A stretch of 20,915 nt of DNA, taken from positions 1 through 20,915 of the IMG/VR virus record IMGVR_UViG_3300010233_000342; one strand, written 5' to 3'. The position numbers were made by a program, and so were the translations under genes. Source of the stretch: a virus. Below, in pieces: positions 13,904 to 20,683 of this stretch. A model generated the notes under the pieces. The model did no database searches. It was not told the origin of the DNA and was given only the letters and a program-made list of their open reading frames with translations. Numbering within the stretch: the first letter of the stretch is position 1; the number at the start of each line of letters is the position of its first letter.

Positions 13904-14157
13904 TGGTTGACCGTCTTGATTTTGTCGCCGCACTCTTTCAAATCATCTAGGCGGCAGCGTATGAGAGAAGCGTCTTCAAGTTTCCACCAATTGCCGCAGA
14001 AGTGAATAATAAGCGGTCCGTGATACCCCAACATTTGGTCAAGTCGGCTGATGATCGTAGGATGCAAGACGCCTGCCTGTTTCGCGTGATAGTCAACCTC
14101 GTGATGCAGACCGATCCAAAGCTCGATTGGAGCTTCGACTGGCGCTTGAGTTTTCAT
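13900..14157 (-). CDS. Hypothetical protein
   Basis: 85 residues, convergent with the terminase and overlapping its end by four bases. Notable features are an N-terminal region rich in His and acidic residues (LWIGLHHEVDYHAKQAG) and a central hydrophobic motif with GPLIIHFCGNWWKLED. It lies at the downstream end of the right-hand leftward operon, after a structured non-coding stretch. No Shine-Dalgarno site is visible before the ATG. I do not recognise the family. Confidence 0.55.
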   Translation of the reverse strand: MKTQAPVEAPIELWIGLHHEVDYHAKQAGVLHPTIISRLDQMLGYHGPLIIHFCGNWWKLEDASLIRCRLDDLKECGDKIKTVNH

Positions 14158-14161
14158 AAAT

Positions 14162-14319
14162 TGGCGGTTGCGGCCAGATTCGATACTGGCAACTGGGGCT
14201 TATTCTACCTCTTACCCGCTCCCGCCTCGTTGCTGTGAACAACGTACGGGCTACGAGGGCAATTTCCCATATCCACTCCGGTCGGCAAGACCGGCGAGTC
14301 TGTCTTCCTCCACGCAACC
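14162..14319 (-). ncRNA. tRNA-like structured element with an 87-base insertion
   Basis: Read on the - strand, the ends form a perfect seven-base-pair stem, GGTTGCG with CGCAACC, followed by G and an encoded CCA. After the 5' stem come TG, a short D-arm-like GAGG...ACTC, one G, and a five-pair stem with seven-base loop (CCGGT-CTTGCCG-ACCGG) whose second and third loop bases are T. A five-pair stem GCCAG/CTGGC with loop TATCGAAT abuts the 3' acceptor strand exactly as a T-arm does. The parts have tRNA spacing, except that 87 bases replace the variable loop and the T loop has eight bases. Further hairpins lie in the insert. It could be a degenerate or interrupted tRNA, or another structured RNA. 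Confidence 0.35.
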
Positions 14320-14322
14320 AAT

Positions 14323-14571
14323 TCATTGCTTTAGCACCCTGCAAAACCAGAGCTGCGTATTGTAGCCGCTGGAGTCCACTGCTACAAGGAGCCATCCTTG
14401 ACGGCCTAGTAAATTGGCTTCCGCGGGCAATCCTGTTCTATATTCGAGCAACGGATTGTCAGGCAGTTCGTTTGTAGGAAACGCGGCTTCCGTTGCGGAC
14501 GTGGCGATCATCGCTTCGAGCATCTTCTTTTTGAACCCAGGCCTTAGCTTCATTTGTCGGTGTCGTGGCAT
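14323..14571 (-). CDS. Small protein with DUF4177-like core
   Basis: 82 residues. The basic N-terminus (MPRHRQMKLRPGFKKKM) is followed by a region ending with ANLLGRQGWLLVAVDSSG and LWFCRVLK, which resembles the core of DUF4177-type proteins (an asparagine and leucine-rich helix, GW, then two beta strands). No catalytic function is known for that family. The start is two bases after the upstream stop. A second ATG at 14553 is a possible start. The family match is from pattern recognition only. Confidence 0.6.
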   Translation of the reverse strand: MPRHRQMKLRPGFKKKMLEAMIATSATEAAFPTNELPDNPLLEYRTGLPAEANLLGRQGWLLVAVDSSGYNTQLWFCRVLKQ

Positions 14572-14573
14572 AT

Positions 14574-14951
14574 TTATTTGGGCCGAAGCTGGTCGGGCCA
14601 GCCAAACGAAAGCCCATGAAATCTTGCCCAGCAGTCCTTATCTTTTAAACGATTTGCCAACGGCAAGTAGCAATGGCATCCCAAAGGTTTCAGCTCTTTA
14701 AACTCGATGGTCTTCTTCACGACCGTCTCGACGTACGTCTCTGAGGGCGTCCCGCACGTCTCGTACTTCGAATTATACATCCTGCAATTCATGCACGCCA
14801 CAGTCCTATCCATGCTCAGTTGCGATTCCTTGGTGAAGAGCGCGCGAATGAGCTGGCCGGCGCCGTGCAGGGCCATGCGACCACCTTTGACAAAGCCAAA
14901 ATTGGTCACGAAGGCGTCCGCGACCACGATTGCTGTTTTAAGGAGACCCAT
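14574..14951 (-). CDS. Cysteine-rich, probable zinc-binding protein
   Basis: 125 residues with a good AAGGAG site seven bases before the ATG. The N-terminal 40 residues are helical and moderately hydrophobic. The central part has CMNC (Cys53, Cys56), Cys66, then a gap and CHC (Cys92, Cys94), plus Cys107. The CxxC-x9-C-x25-CxC pattern suggests one zinc or metal site. The gene overlaps the end of its upstream neighbour by 14 bases and lies two bases before the next start, so it is part of a tightly coupled operon. Family not recognised. Confidence 0.65.
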   Translation of the reverse strand: MGLLKTAIVVADAFVTNFGFVKGGRMALHGAGQLIRALFTKESQLSMDRTVACMNCRMYNSKYETCGTPSETYVETVVKKTIEFKELKPLGCHCYLPLANRLKDKDCWARFHGLSFGWPDQLRPK

Positions 14952-15426
14952 CTTTGTGCTCCTTCAGGACTTTCTCGACGGCTTCAATTAGATACGTCCG
15001 ATCGCGATACACATTTTGACCGATATTGTCGGCAATCTTCTCGGCCAGCTCGCGCTCCTTGGATTGTTTAGTCTCCTGCTGCTCTCGAAAGAACTGGTCT
15101 TCACTGCCGAAATAAAAGCCTTGCTCTACTGAGTAGCTCGGAACCAGCACCATGCCCATGTATTCGCGCAACCTGTGTTCAGTGGATTTCTCGTGAACGA
15201 TTGGCATTCCGTAGACCATTGAAAGCGTTGCCATCAATTCATCGAAATCATGTTTGCCGATGACACAGACAACCGGCTTTGCACCGCCAGCACGTTGCTC
15301 TCGATCGAAGGCGTGGTTGAACTTTGTTAAAGCATTACCTTCTAAAGATTTGTTCTGATTTACTGCGTCCATCTGGTTATTTAATGCCGTCACGAAGTCG
15401 TAATAGCCTTTTGGTTCAACGAACAT
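14938..15426 (-). CDS. Hypothetical protein
   Basis: 162 residues with AAAGG upstream of the ATG. The protein is soluble, with a central beta-alpha pattern (KPVVCVIGKHDFDELMATLS), a strand region MGMVLVPSYSVEQGFYFG and a charged helical C-terminus (REQQETKQSKERELAEKI). It overlaps the upstream glycosyltransferase gene by 11 bases and the downstream gene by 14. No family is recognised and no function is suggested beyond membership of the operon. Confidence 0.65.
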   Translation of the reverse strand: MFVEPKGYYDFVTALNNQMDAVNQNKSLEGNALTKFNHAFDREQRAGGAKPVVCVIGKHDFDELMATLSMVYGMPIVHEKSTEHRLREYMGMVLVPSYSVEQGFYFGSEDQFFREQQETKQSKERELAEKIADNIGQNVYRDRTYLIEAVEKVLKEHKDGSP

Positions 15427-16069
15427 GGCTTATCCTTTCTTCGACATTCGGCGCGGCCTCCTCCAACATTTTCTCGGAGAGGGCGTAAAGCGCCTTCGGA
15501 TCAACCAGCGGCTTCGGGATGTCACTCGGGCTGTCCGATTGAGTTGCCAAGAGGCGGATGGGAACAAGCTGACACTTCGCGTATCGGCCAAGGAACATAT
15601 CGAGCGGCAGGATACTCTTAAGTGATTTTTCAATGAGCCTGAGGGATTCGTGATTGTAGATCACCATGTGGGTCTGGTGGCTCAGATTAGTTCGGAGAAA
15701 CCTACGGGAAGTGGTTTCAAGCAGCGCTGCGCGACCGCAGCCGATTGCTGTGAGATCCAAATAAGGACCGCAATTCACATAATCGAATTTGTAGGCGCAT
15801 CCCTTCGCTTCTTCGATGCATTCCATTCCGATCTTTTCAAACCAAGGCGTCGGTTCGGAGTCGTCCTCTAAGATAAGAACAGTTGGTTCTTTCTCAAGCA
15901 TTTGAATCGCCACCATTCGATGCGAAAGCTTGCAACCACCGGCTGGATTGCCAGGAAGGTCGATGGCGGATATTCTCACCAGATCAAACCACGGCTCCCA
16001 AAGACGCTGGCACGCTTCCCACCTGTCAGGTCTGCGGTCGAGATTCAAAACGTAAGCGACGGGTTTCAT
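15416..16069 (-). CDS. GT25-like glycosyltransferase
   Basis: 217 residues. The N-terminus reads AYVLNLDRRPDRWEAC (5-20), then GCKLSHRMVAIQML (45-58), then VLILEDDSEPTPWF (64-77). These are the three signature blocks of family 25 glycosyltransferases (LPS-type galactosyltransferases and collagen galactosyltransferases); LEDD is the metal- and sugar-nucleotide-binding acidic motif. Such enzymes add a hexose from UDP-sugar. The start overlaps the upstream stop as ATGA. The neighbours are FkbM methyltransferases and a fucosyltransferase, so it is probably part of a phage-encoded glycan-modification set. Acceptor and donor cannot be told from sequence. Confidence 0.8.
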   Translation of the reverse strand: MKPVAYVLNLDRRPDRWEACQRLWEPWFDLVRISAIDLPGNPAGGCKLSHRMVAIQMLEKEPTVLILEDDSEPTPWFEKIGMECIEEAKGCAYKFDYVNCGPYLDLTAIGCGRAALLETTSRRFLRTNLSHQTHMVIYNHESLRLIEKSLKSILPLDMFLGRYAKCQLVPIRLLATQSDSPSDIPKPLVDPKALYALSEKMLEEAAPNVEERISHVR

Positions 16070-16335
16070 TTCAATCTCGAATCTACCTCGCCAGCTATTT
16101 CTTGCGCCTGTTGGGCAGAAATGGTCTTTGGTTTTAATCGTCGTAACTTCGCAACGTCATTTCGTGTGGCTACACACATGAATTCATCCCCATTCCGGAT
16201 GCCCGCTCCAAGCAACTTCACGATCGCAATCTGAGCCGCGAAACGTTCTCCTGTTAGTCTGTGGCACAGAGTCACGTAGCCGACGTCGTTGCGGATGTCT
16301 TCCACCCGGCAAACGTACGCCGATTGCCGTTTCAT
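16066..16335 (-). CDS. Small hypothetical protein between methyltransferase and glycosyltransferase
   Basis: 89 residues with AAAAGG very close to the ATG. Mainly mixed alpha/beta in appearance (AYVCRVEDIRNDVGYVTLCH, then IAIVKLLGAGIRNGDEF) with a helical C-terminus (SAQQAQEIAGEVDSRLK). Both junctions with its neighbours are four-base overlaps, so it should be co-translated with them. No family recognised. Confidence 0.6.
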   Translation of the reverse strand: MKRQSAYVCRVEDIRNDVGYVTLCHRLTGERFAAQIAIVKLLGAGIRNGDEFMCVATRNDVAKLRRLKPKTISAQQAQEIAGEVDSRLK

Positions 16336-16916
16336 ACCTTTTTAACCGCAATGTAGTTTTCCGGTGTCTCGGCGATTACCTGCAACTTAAACTTCGCGAA
16401 CTGCTCCATCCATCGCGCTTTCAATCCGGGATCTTTCGCATGTTCGACCACGACCAAGCGACATTTCGGATAAGCCGCCATCAGGCTCGGGAACACGATG
16501 ATGTCCGCGTTTTCGATGTCCAGACTCAGAACGTCGCACTCTGGCTGAATCGCTTTAAGATCATCAGCGGTGCAGGTCTGAACCCAGTAACAGGCTTGGT
16601 AAAGCCCGGCTTCCTTTTTCTCGATGAGTGAAGAATAGAACCACTGGTTAAAAAAGAAGCGCATCATTTTGCGCTCGGTCCAGATCGCGGCATTTACCAG
16701 CTCGATGCCGCCGCGGTTAACGTAGTTGGCCATGAGCGTTGCGAAGTGGGTTGGACTTGCCTCGACGAGCAAACCTTTCCAGTGCTTCAGGCCGAGATAA
16801 AACGTGTTGCTCAGGGCCACGCCAGAGGAAGCGCCAACATCGACGAAAAATCCTACGTGATCCCCAAAGTAATTGAGGATGATCTGGTCCTCGTTGAACT
16901 GGCTAAGGTTATGCAT
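16332..16916 (-). CDS. FkbM-type SAM-dependent methyltransferase
   Basis: 194 residues from the ATG at 16916, which shares a base with the upstream stop (TAATG); an upstream in-frame ATG at 16997 would overlap the neighbour by 82 bases. It begins MHNLSQFNEDQIIL, typical of FkbM proteins (SQ.gED). Motif I is DVGASSG (26-32), the acidic second motif is VEASP (51-55), and the catalytic-region motif is SLDIENAD (131-138), in place of the common D.EG.E. FkbM enzymes methylate hydroxyl groups of sugars or polyketides. Linked to two other methyltransferases and two glycosyltransferases, it probably O-methylates a glycan. Confidence 0.85.
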   Translation of the reverse strand: MHNLSQFNEDQIILNYFGDHVGFFVDVGASSGVALSNTFYLGLKHWKGLLVEASPTHFATLMANYVNRGGIELVNAAIWTERKMMRFFFNQWFYSSLIEKKEAGLYQACYWVQTCTADDLKAIQPECDVLSLDIENADIIVFPSLMAAYPKCRLVVVEHAKDPGLKARWMEQFAKFKLQVIAETPENYIAVKKV

Positions 16917-17506
16917 TATTCCTTCCTCTGAAAGTAGCACCAAACCGGATAATCGTCGTAGACCGGCCTTCCGTAGTGGTTTTCCAACTTGTCCCATATC
17001 CTGCGATTGGGGATCGCTTCGTGAAACTGAATGGCAAGCGAGCGAATTTGCTCCATCAAACCGCTGCCGAGCAGATACGGAATCAAAAACTTTTCGTACG
17101 TTTCCATGTTACAGATAAACAGATCGACAGGTTCAAACTGACTGAGCACGCCTTCTATCCCTCGAAACATGACGAGGTGGGCAGGGTCAACCACTCCTAC
17201 TTTGCATCCGTCGGTGTTCAAATTCTCCATCGTTACCATGCAATCGTGGACGCCTATTCCCGCGGATATAACGAAAGCGTTGTGATGTTTTTTTACACGG
17301 TTCCGCGCTTCCAACGCTGCGTCGTGTTGAGGTTCGTAGCCTAGCACCATCCCTGGCTTATATAGCGTGCAAACGTAATCCATGTAGCGACCTTTGTACG
17401 CACCTGCGACCAGCACCTTGCCACCCTCTGGCACAACCAACTGGCGTCCGAGCGGCCAGATGCGGTCCAGTTCGGCGAGGTCGGGATCTGTGAAGACGTG
17501 GTTCAT
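16916..17506 (-). CDS. Divergent FkbM-like methyltransferase
   Basis: 196 residues from the ATG at 17506, which overlaps the upstream stop as ATGA; the in-frame ATG at 17542 would add 12 residues inside the upstream gene. The Rossmann motif reads VLVAGAYKG (32-39), followed by GYEPQHDA (56-63) and, in the position of the FkbM D.EG.E motif, CNMETYEKFLIPYLL (132-146). Motif I begins with Ala in place of the usual acidic residue, so the SAM site is divergent. It stands between a DHH phosphoesterase and a clear FkbM gene. A methyltransferase fold is likely; activity is less sure. Confidence 0.65.
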   Translation of the reverse strand: MNHVFTDPDLAELDRIWPLGRQLVVPEGGKVLVAGAYKGRYMDYVCTLYKPGMVLGYEPQHDAALEARNRVKKHHNAFVISAGIGVHDCMVTMENLNTDGCKVGVVDPAHLVMFRGIEGVLSQFEPVDLFICNMETYEKFLIPYLLGSGLMEQIRSLAIQFHEAIPNRRIWDKLENHYGRPVYDDYPVWCYFQRKE

Positions 17507-18486
17507 GGCAAAAATGGAAGTTTGGCTGTACGAAATCCGCAAGCCCCTCGATGCCCACCGCCGCCGTATTTGACCGCAATCAGCGATAGATCGTGATGCT
17601 CTTTACCCGGTGCATGGTAAAGCGAAACTGTCCACTGACCTTGTTTCCACGCGAAGCCGAAGCAGGCGTCATGTTTAGGTTCCAAACCGGCAAGAAATAG
17701 AAACGAGTTATACCGGGCATGGTTGCAAGCCAGAAACGTCAGACCCTCGAATTCAATCGTGAAACCAGCAGACTTAATTATCGAAGCGTTTTCCTTGGTG
17801 CTGGCGTATTGCAGAACTTTCCCATTTTCCAACAGTGTCCAGACAATCGGTGGCGTCGAGGTTCCATCTGGATTCAGAATGTTCTGATGGCCGACATCGA
17901 TCAATGCTTCAATTTCAGAAATCGTCGCTTTCTTAATTGAAAGCATCTCAGCCCAATCGTGAATGGTGAGCTCTTTGCTCCGCAGGCCATGCTGGAACAA
18001 TTCCGCATTGGGATCGCGCTTGTCCCAAATGTCGTACTCACCGGCCAGCCGCACGGCAATCGGTTCGTTGACATCTCGGTTTTTGAAATCCTGAATCATC
18101 GGGAGTACGCCCGCCGCGCGAATTGGATTGCCGACATCTCCAAACGTGGTATTCCCGTCAACGATGGTGAACCATTGCCATGCCAGTCTGCACGCAGCTA
18201 CACCATCAATTCGATAACCTGCGATACTACGCCCCGTCGTCGGCCACTTGTCCATCGCGCTCTTATGATGATCGATCCAAATGAGTCTTGGATGATCCAT
18301 CAAATCGGCAACCGAAATATCGAGCATGTAAAGATCCTCTGTGCCATCGATCTCGGCTTTGGCCGGCGTTGGATCTCCGTAATCCCATCCGATTAGTGTG
18401 GCGTCGGGCAGGAACTTCTTTGCGATCTCACGACAGAAGATGCCATCGTTATCCGCTTTGTGGTAAATGACAATTGGTTTGCTCAT
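17503..18486 (-). CDS. DHH-family phosphoesterase with DHHA1 domain
   Basis: 327 residues. The DHH domain shows HKADNDGIFC (9-18; His9, Asp12, Asp14), LDIS (Asp56) and WIDHHKS (70-76), the metal-binding set of the family. The C-terminal DHHA1 domain has GGGGHRGACGF (308-318), which binds the substrate phosphate. Relatives include nanoRNases that degrade short RNA, pAp phosphatases and c-di-AMP phosphodiesterases; the length fits the NrnB-like or cNMP phosphodiesterase-type proteins. It is coupled by ATGA to its neighbours on both sides. In a phage it could recycle nucleotides or destroy cyclic-nucleotide alarm signals; the sequence does not decide this. Confidence 0.85.
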   Translation of the reverse strand: MSKPIVIYHKADNDGIFCREIAKKFLPDATLIGWDYGDPTPAKAEIDGTEDLYMLDISVADLMDHPRLIWIDHHKSAMDKWPTTGRSIAGYRIDGVAACRLAWQWFTIVDGNTTFGDVGNPIRAAGVLPMIQDFKNRDVNEPIAVRLAGEYDIWDKRDPNAELFQHGLRSKELTIHDWAEMLSIKKATISEIEALIDVGHQNILNPDGTSTPPIVWTLLENGKVLQYASTKENASIIKSAGFTIEFEGLTFLACNHARYNSFLFLAGLEPKHDACFGFAWKQGQWTVSLYHAPGKEHHDLSLIAVKYGGGGHRGACGFRTAKLPFLP

Positions 18487-19262
18487 ATTTCCCTGAGATG
18501 TAACGGACTCTGGTTTCTAAACACGCCCGCCGTGCACTCATGGTTACCTTCGACGAACGGCACAGTTTGCTCGCCAACCAGAGAGCCCACGACCGGCGAA
18601 TACACCTTCCCATTGCCAAGCCAGCCGGCGAATACGCTGAACGAGCTATTGGCCCGCAGCAGGTGCGCGGCTCCCCTGAGTACGAGAAAGTCTGGAAGCC
18701 AGTCCAACCCATCTTCGCGCAACTCAACAGGCGTTTCCGCGCAACCCTCAAACACTCGAATAACTGGCTGTGGAATGTTGAACTGAACAACGGCTCGATC
18801 GTAACTCGCTTCAGATACTACGCAGTAATGCTGGCTGTAGACAGGATGACTAACGTAATCTCCGCGACGTAGGTGCTTCGCACTGTAAGGCGGTTGGTCA
18901 AGGATCGGTGCGTATTCCTCATACTGTGGTTTCAATTTGAACCAATCACGCAAGTCTGCGCGACTGTAATGCTTTATGAACACCTCGTGCTGGAAGAATC
19001 CACGCAGATCAATGTCTTTGGTTCCTACGAAATAGCCAAGCGGATATTTGGGATTGGTGTCGAGAAATGTCTGCGGCAGACAGGCGTTCAAATTCGAAAT
19101 CATTGGCTCATTAGCATTCTCAAAAATCTTTCGCCCCCACCAATCGGGCAATTGTAGCTCGCAACCCATTGCCTTAGCATAAGCCTTGGCAAACGCCCAC
19201 TGGAACATGGTATTCCCAGCCCTTCCGAAACAGCCGAGAGTTCGCATAGTGATTACACTCAT
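18483..19262 (-). CDS. GT11 family alpha-1,2-fucosyltransferase-like protein
   Basis: 259 residues. The N-terminus has GRAGNTMFQWAFAKA (13-27), the entry motif of family 11. Residues 85-92 read DLRGFFQH, and the donor-binding motif is KHLRRGDYV (129-137; the H-x-R-R-x-D-Y signature). A third block LLRANSSFSVFAGWLG (201-216) matches the conserved S.FSWW.a.L region. The family transfers L-fucose from GDP-fucose to galactose in LPS O-antigens, capsules and blood-group-like glycans. The ATG directly follows AAGG, and the stop overlaps the DHH gene as ATGA. With GT25 and three methyltransferases it makes a glycan-decoration operon. The donor sugar is inferred from the family. Confidence 0.88.
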   Translation of the reverse strand: MSVITMRTLGCFGRAGNTMFQWAFAKAYAKAMGCELQLPDWWGRKIFENANEPMISNLNACLPQTFLDTNPKYPLGYFVGTKDIDLRGFFQHEVFIKHYSRADLRDWFKLKPQYEEYAPILDQPPYSAKHLRRGDYVSHPVYSQHYCVVSEASYDRAVVQFNIPQPVIRVFEGCAETPVELREDGLDWLPDFLVLRGAAHLLRANSSFSVFAGWLGNGKVYSPVVGSLVGEQTVPFVEGNHECTAGVFRNQSPLHLREI

Positions 19263-19277
19263 TCCTTAGCTTCACGT

Positions 19278-19970
19278 TTACCGAAGTGCTTTTAAGGCTT
19301 CCTCTATAGTCTGTCCTTTGTCGAGCCTATGCAGTAAGCTCCTCCTTCCGATCTCGAACTGTCTTGACCACTCTGAGGCGGTTTTATTTTCTCCCCTATA
19401 TTCAAAAAACCTCTTGGGCCTTGTGTCAATCTTTACTCCCAAGGCTTCTTCAACTGTCCACCCACGCTCCAATCGTTCTAAAATTGTGTCCTTGGATGTT
19501 CGAAGTTCTTTCGCCCAATGCGCAAGTACTTGCGTTTTACCATTGAAAGTCAGCCTAATATTGGTGCGTTTATTAAGAGCCTGATTCGCACGAGTCTCCC
19601 ACGTCACATTGCCAGCCATGTAGCCAATGTCATTGTTTTTCCGCTCAATCGTGTGACATTTAGAAGGGCGCGGCCCGACAGCTTTATAGAACGCCCTGAA
19701 ATCTAACAACCACTCAGGCTCCATTTTCAATCCTCGCCCACCGTAATTGCGAAAATCGGAGTTCTTAGGATTGGTAATCCTGGCTTTCATCCCTTGCCAA
19801 ATACGATATTCACGCATGCTGGAGCATCCGTGCCTTGCGTACCTGGCTGATTTTGGGTCTTCCACCGAGCTTGGCGTTTCTTCTGGCGGCTTCGAGCTTG
19901 GCTTTGCTTCTGGATCTGCCACCAAGCGCCCCGATTCGTTTATAGTGAGCAGTGATAATTGATTTTGCAT
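19278..19970 (-). CDS. HNH-like homing endonuclease with duplicated C-terminal DNA-binding module
   Basis: 230 residues. After a Pro/Ser-rich leader (about 20-45) comes a core at 54-135: REYRIWQGMKARITNP, YGGRGLKMEPEW, TIERKNNDIGYMAGNVTWET and RANQALNKR. This is the pattern of a phage HNH-type family (W..M..R..N....YGGRG...ERi.N..gY...Nv.W.t...Q..N.R). Two related modules follow, 140-178 (LTFNGKTQVLAHWAKELRTS to TVEEAL) and 189-228 (FEYRGENKTASEWSRQFEIG to TIEEAL), each a helix-turn-helix-like unit. It lies between an FkbM and the fucosyltransferase gene, and has its own promoter with no leader, so it is probably a mobile insert in the glycan operon. Confidence 0.8.
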   Translation of the reverse strand: MQNQLSLLTINESGRLVADPEAKPSSKPPEETPSSVEDPKSARYARHGCSSMREYRIWQGMKARITNPKNSDFRNYGGRGLKMEPEWLLDFRAFYKAVGPRPSKCHTIERKNNDIGYMAGNVTWETRANQALNKRTNIRLTFNGKTQVLAHWAKELRTSKDTILERLERGWTVEEALGVKIDTRPKRFFEYRGENKTASEWSRQFEIGRRSLLHRLDKGQTIEEALKALR

Positions 19971-19976
19971 TCATGG

Positions 19977-20005
19977 AATATCTCAAGATGCTTGGGATTT
20001 GTCAA
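19977..20005 (-). promoter_or_regulatory. Sigma70-like promoter for the second leftward HNH gene, leaderless
   Basis: On the - strand a perfect -35 TTGACA (20005-20000) is followed by a 17-base spacer and a -10 box GATATT (19982-19977). Six bases later the ATG of the HNH gene begins, so the transcript should start at or within a base or two of the ATG. There is no Shine-Dalgarno site. The same geometry and the same TGAATGCAAAAT start context are found at the HNH gene ending at 3675. Confidence 0.65.
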
Positions 20006-20032
20006 GCCCCATGCGCCCGATGTCTCTGATGG

Positions 20033-20683
20033 TCACGACGGGCATAACTGATTTTCAAGCAGCATGTCGCTGCCGGTATTTGCGACCACCTGCCAGCCTT
20101 CCAGCGTTTTTGTTATGTCGTCTGCGGTGCTGGAATCTTCGTAGAGCGTTCCATCGTCGTATTCCGTCCAGACCAGCCTGGTCTTCTTCAGCATCTCTTT
20201 GGCTCCGTCGAACACGAGGCGCTCAGCGCCCTGCACGTCCATCCAGAGCAGATCGATGCGACCAATCTCGTGTCTCTCGCAAAAGTCGTCCAGTCGCCAG
20301 CACCTGACGATAATTGTTCCGATGCTAATGAGCCAAGGCCAGCGCCGGGTTAGTTCCGGCGTGAACTTGCTAATGCTGCTTGAGCCCGTATCGCCATTCG
20401 GGGCGACACTCGAACAGTTCAGCGGGATCGTTCCTGTGAGATTGCCAATCGCTCCGGCGTAAAAGTGAATGCGCTCTGGCAAATCAGTCGCCAAAATCGT
20501 TTTTACATTTCTCGGATCAGGTTCAAAGCCGTAGTGAAGTGGATTCTCCACCCAAGACAGTATCATTTCGGTATCGCGCCCGTTGAACATGCCGAGCTCG
20601 AAGATGACCGGCACCTTGATGGTTGACAGGGTTCGCTCCATGTATCTCAGAGCGTCTTCCTTTGATAGAATTAGGCTTTGCAT
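20033..20683 (-). CDS. FkbM-type SAM-dependent methyltransferase
   Basis: 216 residues with a GAGGAGG site about ten bases before the ATG, inside the end of the upstream gene. Motif I is ELGMFNGRD (29-37), motif II is YGFEPDP (51-57), and the FkbM hallmark LDDFCERHEI...DLLWMDVQGAE spans 131-154. The C-terminal part (170-216) contains VWTEYDD, where family members carry the metal or substrate residues. This is the best match to the family in the window. It probably O-methylates a sugar. Its end is 63 bases before the HNH start, so the HNH gene interrupts the operon here. Confidence 0.88.
   Translation of the reverse strand: MQSLILSKEDALRYMERTLSTIKVPVIFELGMFNGRDTEMILSWVENPLHYGFEPDPRNVKTILATDLPERIHFYAGAIGNLTGTIPLNCSSVAPNGDTGSSSISKFTPELTRRWPWLISIGTIIVRCWRLDDFCERHEIGRIDLLWMDVQGAERLVFDGAKEMLKKTRLVWTEYDDGTLYEDSSTADDITKTLEGWQVVANTGSDMLLENQLCPS

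Noticed and set aside
14093-14395. Leftward 100-codon frame across the tRNA-like stretch
   Set aside because: Its product is Arg/Ser-rich, it overlaps two better frames, and the region is explained by RNA structure.
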